Source of the DNA: Gordius sp. MW1
Taxonomy: Eukaryota; Nematomorpha; Gordioida; Gordea; Gordiidae
DNA: 64,000 nucleotides
Assembly: GCA_964036665.1 (NCBI GenBank)
Contig: OZ038533.1
Span: 20,518,575 to 20,582,574 of the forward strand
Reading direction: 5' to 3'
Position numbers and translations under genes: made by a program. The first letter of the stretch is position 1. Each line of letters starts with the position of its first letter. The notes beneath the pieces are model-generated. The model had not been told where the DNA came from. It did no database searches and worked only from the letters and a program-made list of their open reading frames with translations. Positions 61,799-64,000 of this stretch are shown piece by piece.

Positions 61799-62338
61799 GT
61801 GAGTTGTTATTTGTAAAAGTATACAAACATTTCGTATTATGTGTTTTAAGCCACCTAAAAATTATGACATGCAACGGGCCTGTTTAGGTCAGTCGGCCCG
61901 CCCGTTATTTTTATACAAAGCCCGAGTCCTGCTAGGCTCTTAAGCAAATTATTTTGATTTTTTTTCATTCTGGATTGTAATACTATATCGAAATATTGTA
62001 ACAATTTATATATCTGTTACAAATGTTAATAATAATCATGTAAAAATAATTATTAATAAAATCCGGTCAGACGAGCTCTTCTTTCTTTTAAGAAGCGACC
62101 TCAAAAAATTTCTTTCGCTAGTGGCTCTTGTAATTCGAAACCTTACATTTCAAAATACACGGGACATATATTTTATATTAATGCTATTATGTTTAATATT
62201 TTTATTAATATCAAAATATATAATTCATAAAGATCCTTTATTTATTTAATTAATTTCCTTTTGTTTGCAGTGCTTTAAAGAGTTTATATAGAAATCTTAT
62301 ATAAACTTGTTAAATTAATTCTCTAATATTGCTAGCGT

Positions 62339-62469
62339 ATAAATGGGGAGGCAATGACGGGCGGCTGCCCCCCCCCCCAATATAAACTTTCTTAATCTAA
62401 AAAAATATTTTGCCTACCCCCCCCCCCCATAAATCCTTACTGCCCCCTCTATCATAACTACGCCTATGG
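62339..62469. mobile_element. Diverged CATGGGCGTAGCC-family MITE
   Basis: It contains GACGGGCGGCTGCCCCCC, a second C-run, and ends ATAACTACGCCTATGG. The left end is decayed. A further left-end-only fragment (GCGCTTAGCCAGGATTTCC) begins near 63050. Confidence 0.45.
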
Positions 62470-64000
62470 GATTACGTGTAAATAAAATCTCGAATCGACA
62501 GGTCTATATGCAAAATATTTAAAATTACATTTTACTTAAATAATAAAATTAAAGATATTTTAAACAAAATCGACGCGAGAAGCTTATATTAGCTAATTGA
62601 CTTATATTACAAATCTTCATATAAATTCTTTTGATAATCCTTATATGAATTTCATTAAAAACCACATTAAAAATTTCGCTGTATATCTTTAAATAGTTTA
62701 CATAATAGTCATTTGCCATAATTTGCGTTTACGAATTAATTTATAATATATCTTTTTATTAATCTAATATTTATCAGATGATAATTTGTTCAGAAAGTCA
62801 ATTCCTAGGCTGGCATAAGTTTAGCAAGACATATAGGAAACTTATTAAAGTTTATTTCAAAAAACTAGTTTAGTTTTATAAAAATTATGAAAATTCCTTA
62901 AAAAAATCATGAATTTAGACTGTATTACATTTTGTATTATAAGCCATTGAGGTCCCAGACAAAAGGTTATGAATGAACTATAATGTTCACACAATTTTTT
63001 TGTTATAACATTGAATATCTTTAAAATTATGATTTAAAAACTATGCTGGCGCTTAGCCAGGATTTCCTCGAATAGGGGAGGGGGGGGGGGGAGGGGAAAC
63101 TGCTAAAAAAATTATTTTAAACATTTTATTTGTAACTAAAAATAAAAGTTAAAACAGGGCCCACTCGGCCAATTAAGATTTTCAAGTAGGCCTAGGCGGG
63201 CACTATAAGAAGATTTTATATATAGTTTACCATATATTTTTATTCATAAAAATTCTAGATTCAAATCTAATATTTTGAGAATGACAAATTTTGAAATTTA
63301 AAATCATCATTTTGGGTCCGGCAGTTCGGACAGCATTAGTGAATTGGGCAGTTAGGGGGTTTGGGTTGGCCCTGGGGGGGGGGCATTTTATTTATCAAAC
63401 CATGATAGGTTTTAGCAGATATTTTTAGACAAATATGATCAATATAAAATGTGGAACTTTATAATAAATAGTCAGTTTATTTTTCATTTGCCCAGGGATT
63501 GGCATTTAGAGATTTCACGTGAAGTAGGAGCATTATTTATGATTCTCTCAAATTGCCAATTTATTCCATCGATGTCTTAACATCCTATTTTTGAATACAC
63601 TTTCAAATTCTTGAGTATGGAAAAAGTACGCTCATTGGTGCATGTGGTGTTAAGAAGACAAAAAAATGTGGTTAAAGCTTTCTGCCGAAATTAAATTTAA
63701 AATGAAAAATATATATATAAGTTTTTAAGGTATTTATAAGTGAGTCTTTTATCTGACTATAAATACATTAAATTAATTTAATATTTTATTTAAATCAGTT
63801 TTTTTTAATTTTTGTAGGTAAGAAGTTTTCATCTAAATCTTTGAACAAATATAGGGTATCATCCAGAGATTATTAATGAGTTGGATTAAAAATTATATAT
63901 ATATATGATAGAAGGTTTGGATATGCATATGTTTTTATTAAATATGCTCAAGTAACAACTTAAAAAATAAACCATAATATTTATAACTATTGAAATATAT

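Larger units (their letters stand above)
61762..64000. other. Upstream of the zinc-finger last exon, AT-rich with MITE relics
   Basis: It holds the TA microsatellite, a CGGGCC-rich patch at about 61880, a MITE (62339-62469) and a MITE fragment near 63050 with a G-run. No upstream exon of the zinc-finger gene was found, so the intron probably continues past the window edge. Confidence 0.4.

Overview
This window is AT-rich eukaryotic DNA from an invertebrate animal. The genes are animal-specific (a Musashi RNA-binding protein, a WSB-type WD40/SOCS-box protein and an SLC44 choline-transporter-like protein). They are split by many introns, some only 35-50 bp and others kilobases long and packed with repeats. 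I cannot name the phylum from the sequence alone. There is no bacterial or organellar character, and I saw no tRNA, rRNA or CRISPR array.

Layout. 943-4436 (minus): Musashi, 12 coding exons, 438 aa, with all splice phases closing. 5030-17512 (minus): WSB-type gene, 8 coding exons, 510 aa. Its 6.2 kb third intron holds a Helitron-like (HINE-type) repeat element and a PIF/Harbinger DNA transposon. 17700-26600: a repeat-rich block. It holds three copies of one dispersed repeat family (each carrying a different tandem array), a small transposon with a THAP-domain gene, and a short derivative with matching terminal inverted repeats. 26600-32500: mostly unassigned sequence plus one small unidentified ORF. 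32512-45150 (plus): SLC44 gene, 22 coding exons, 707 aa, including a 7-nt first coding exon. Its introns contain at least six MITE or HINE insertions. 46380-55140: a LINE graveyard (a remnant with a WYLDD reverse-transcriptase motif, and an RTE-like endonuclease fragment), two more HINE-type elements and a broken hAT transposon. 55140-59724: largely featureless AT-rich DNA. 59725-61761 (minus): a 678-residue last exon of an unidentified protein with one C2HC zinc finger and an AT-hook. Its 5' exons were not found in the window.

The host genes have no obvious functional link. The most informative content is the mobile DNA. A four-copy HINE/DINE-1/pearl-like family has subterminal inverted repeats, a GTCC microsatellite, tandem core repeats built on an inverted CCAAT/ATTGG hairpin, tRNA B-box-like motifs and a terminal hairpin. 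A hAT-type MITE family has 8-bp target duplications. The Harbinger element has a TGA target duplication, a complete MADF-domain accessory ORF and a transposase truncated before its catalytic core. The THAP element is bounded by its own inverted repeats. All exon models are read by eye from ORFs, GT-AG boundaries, phase and remembered family sequence, so small boundary errors are possible.
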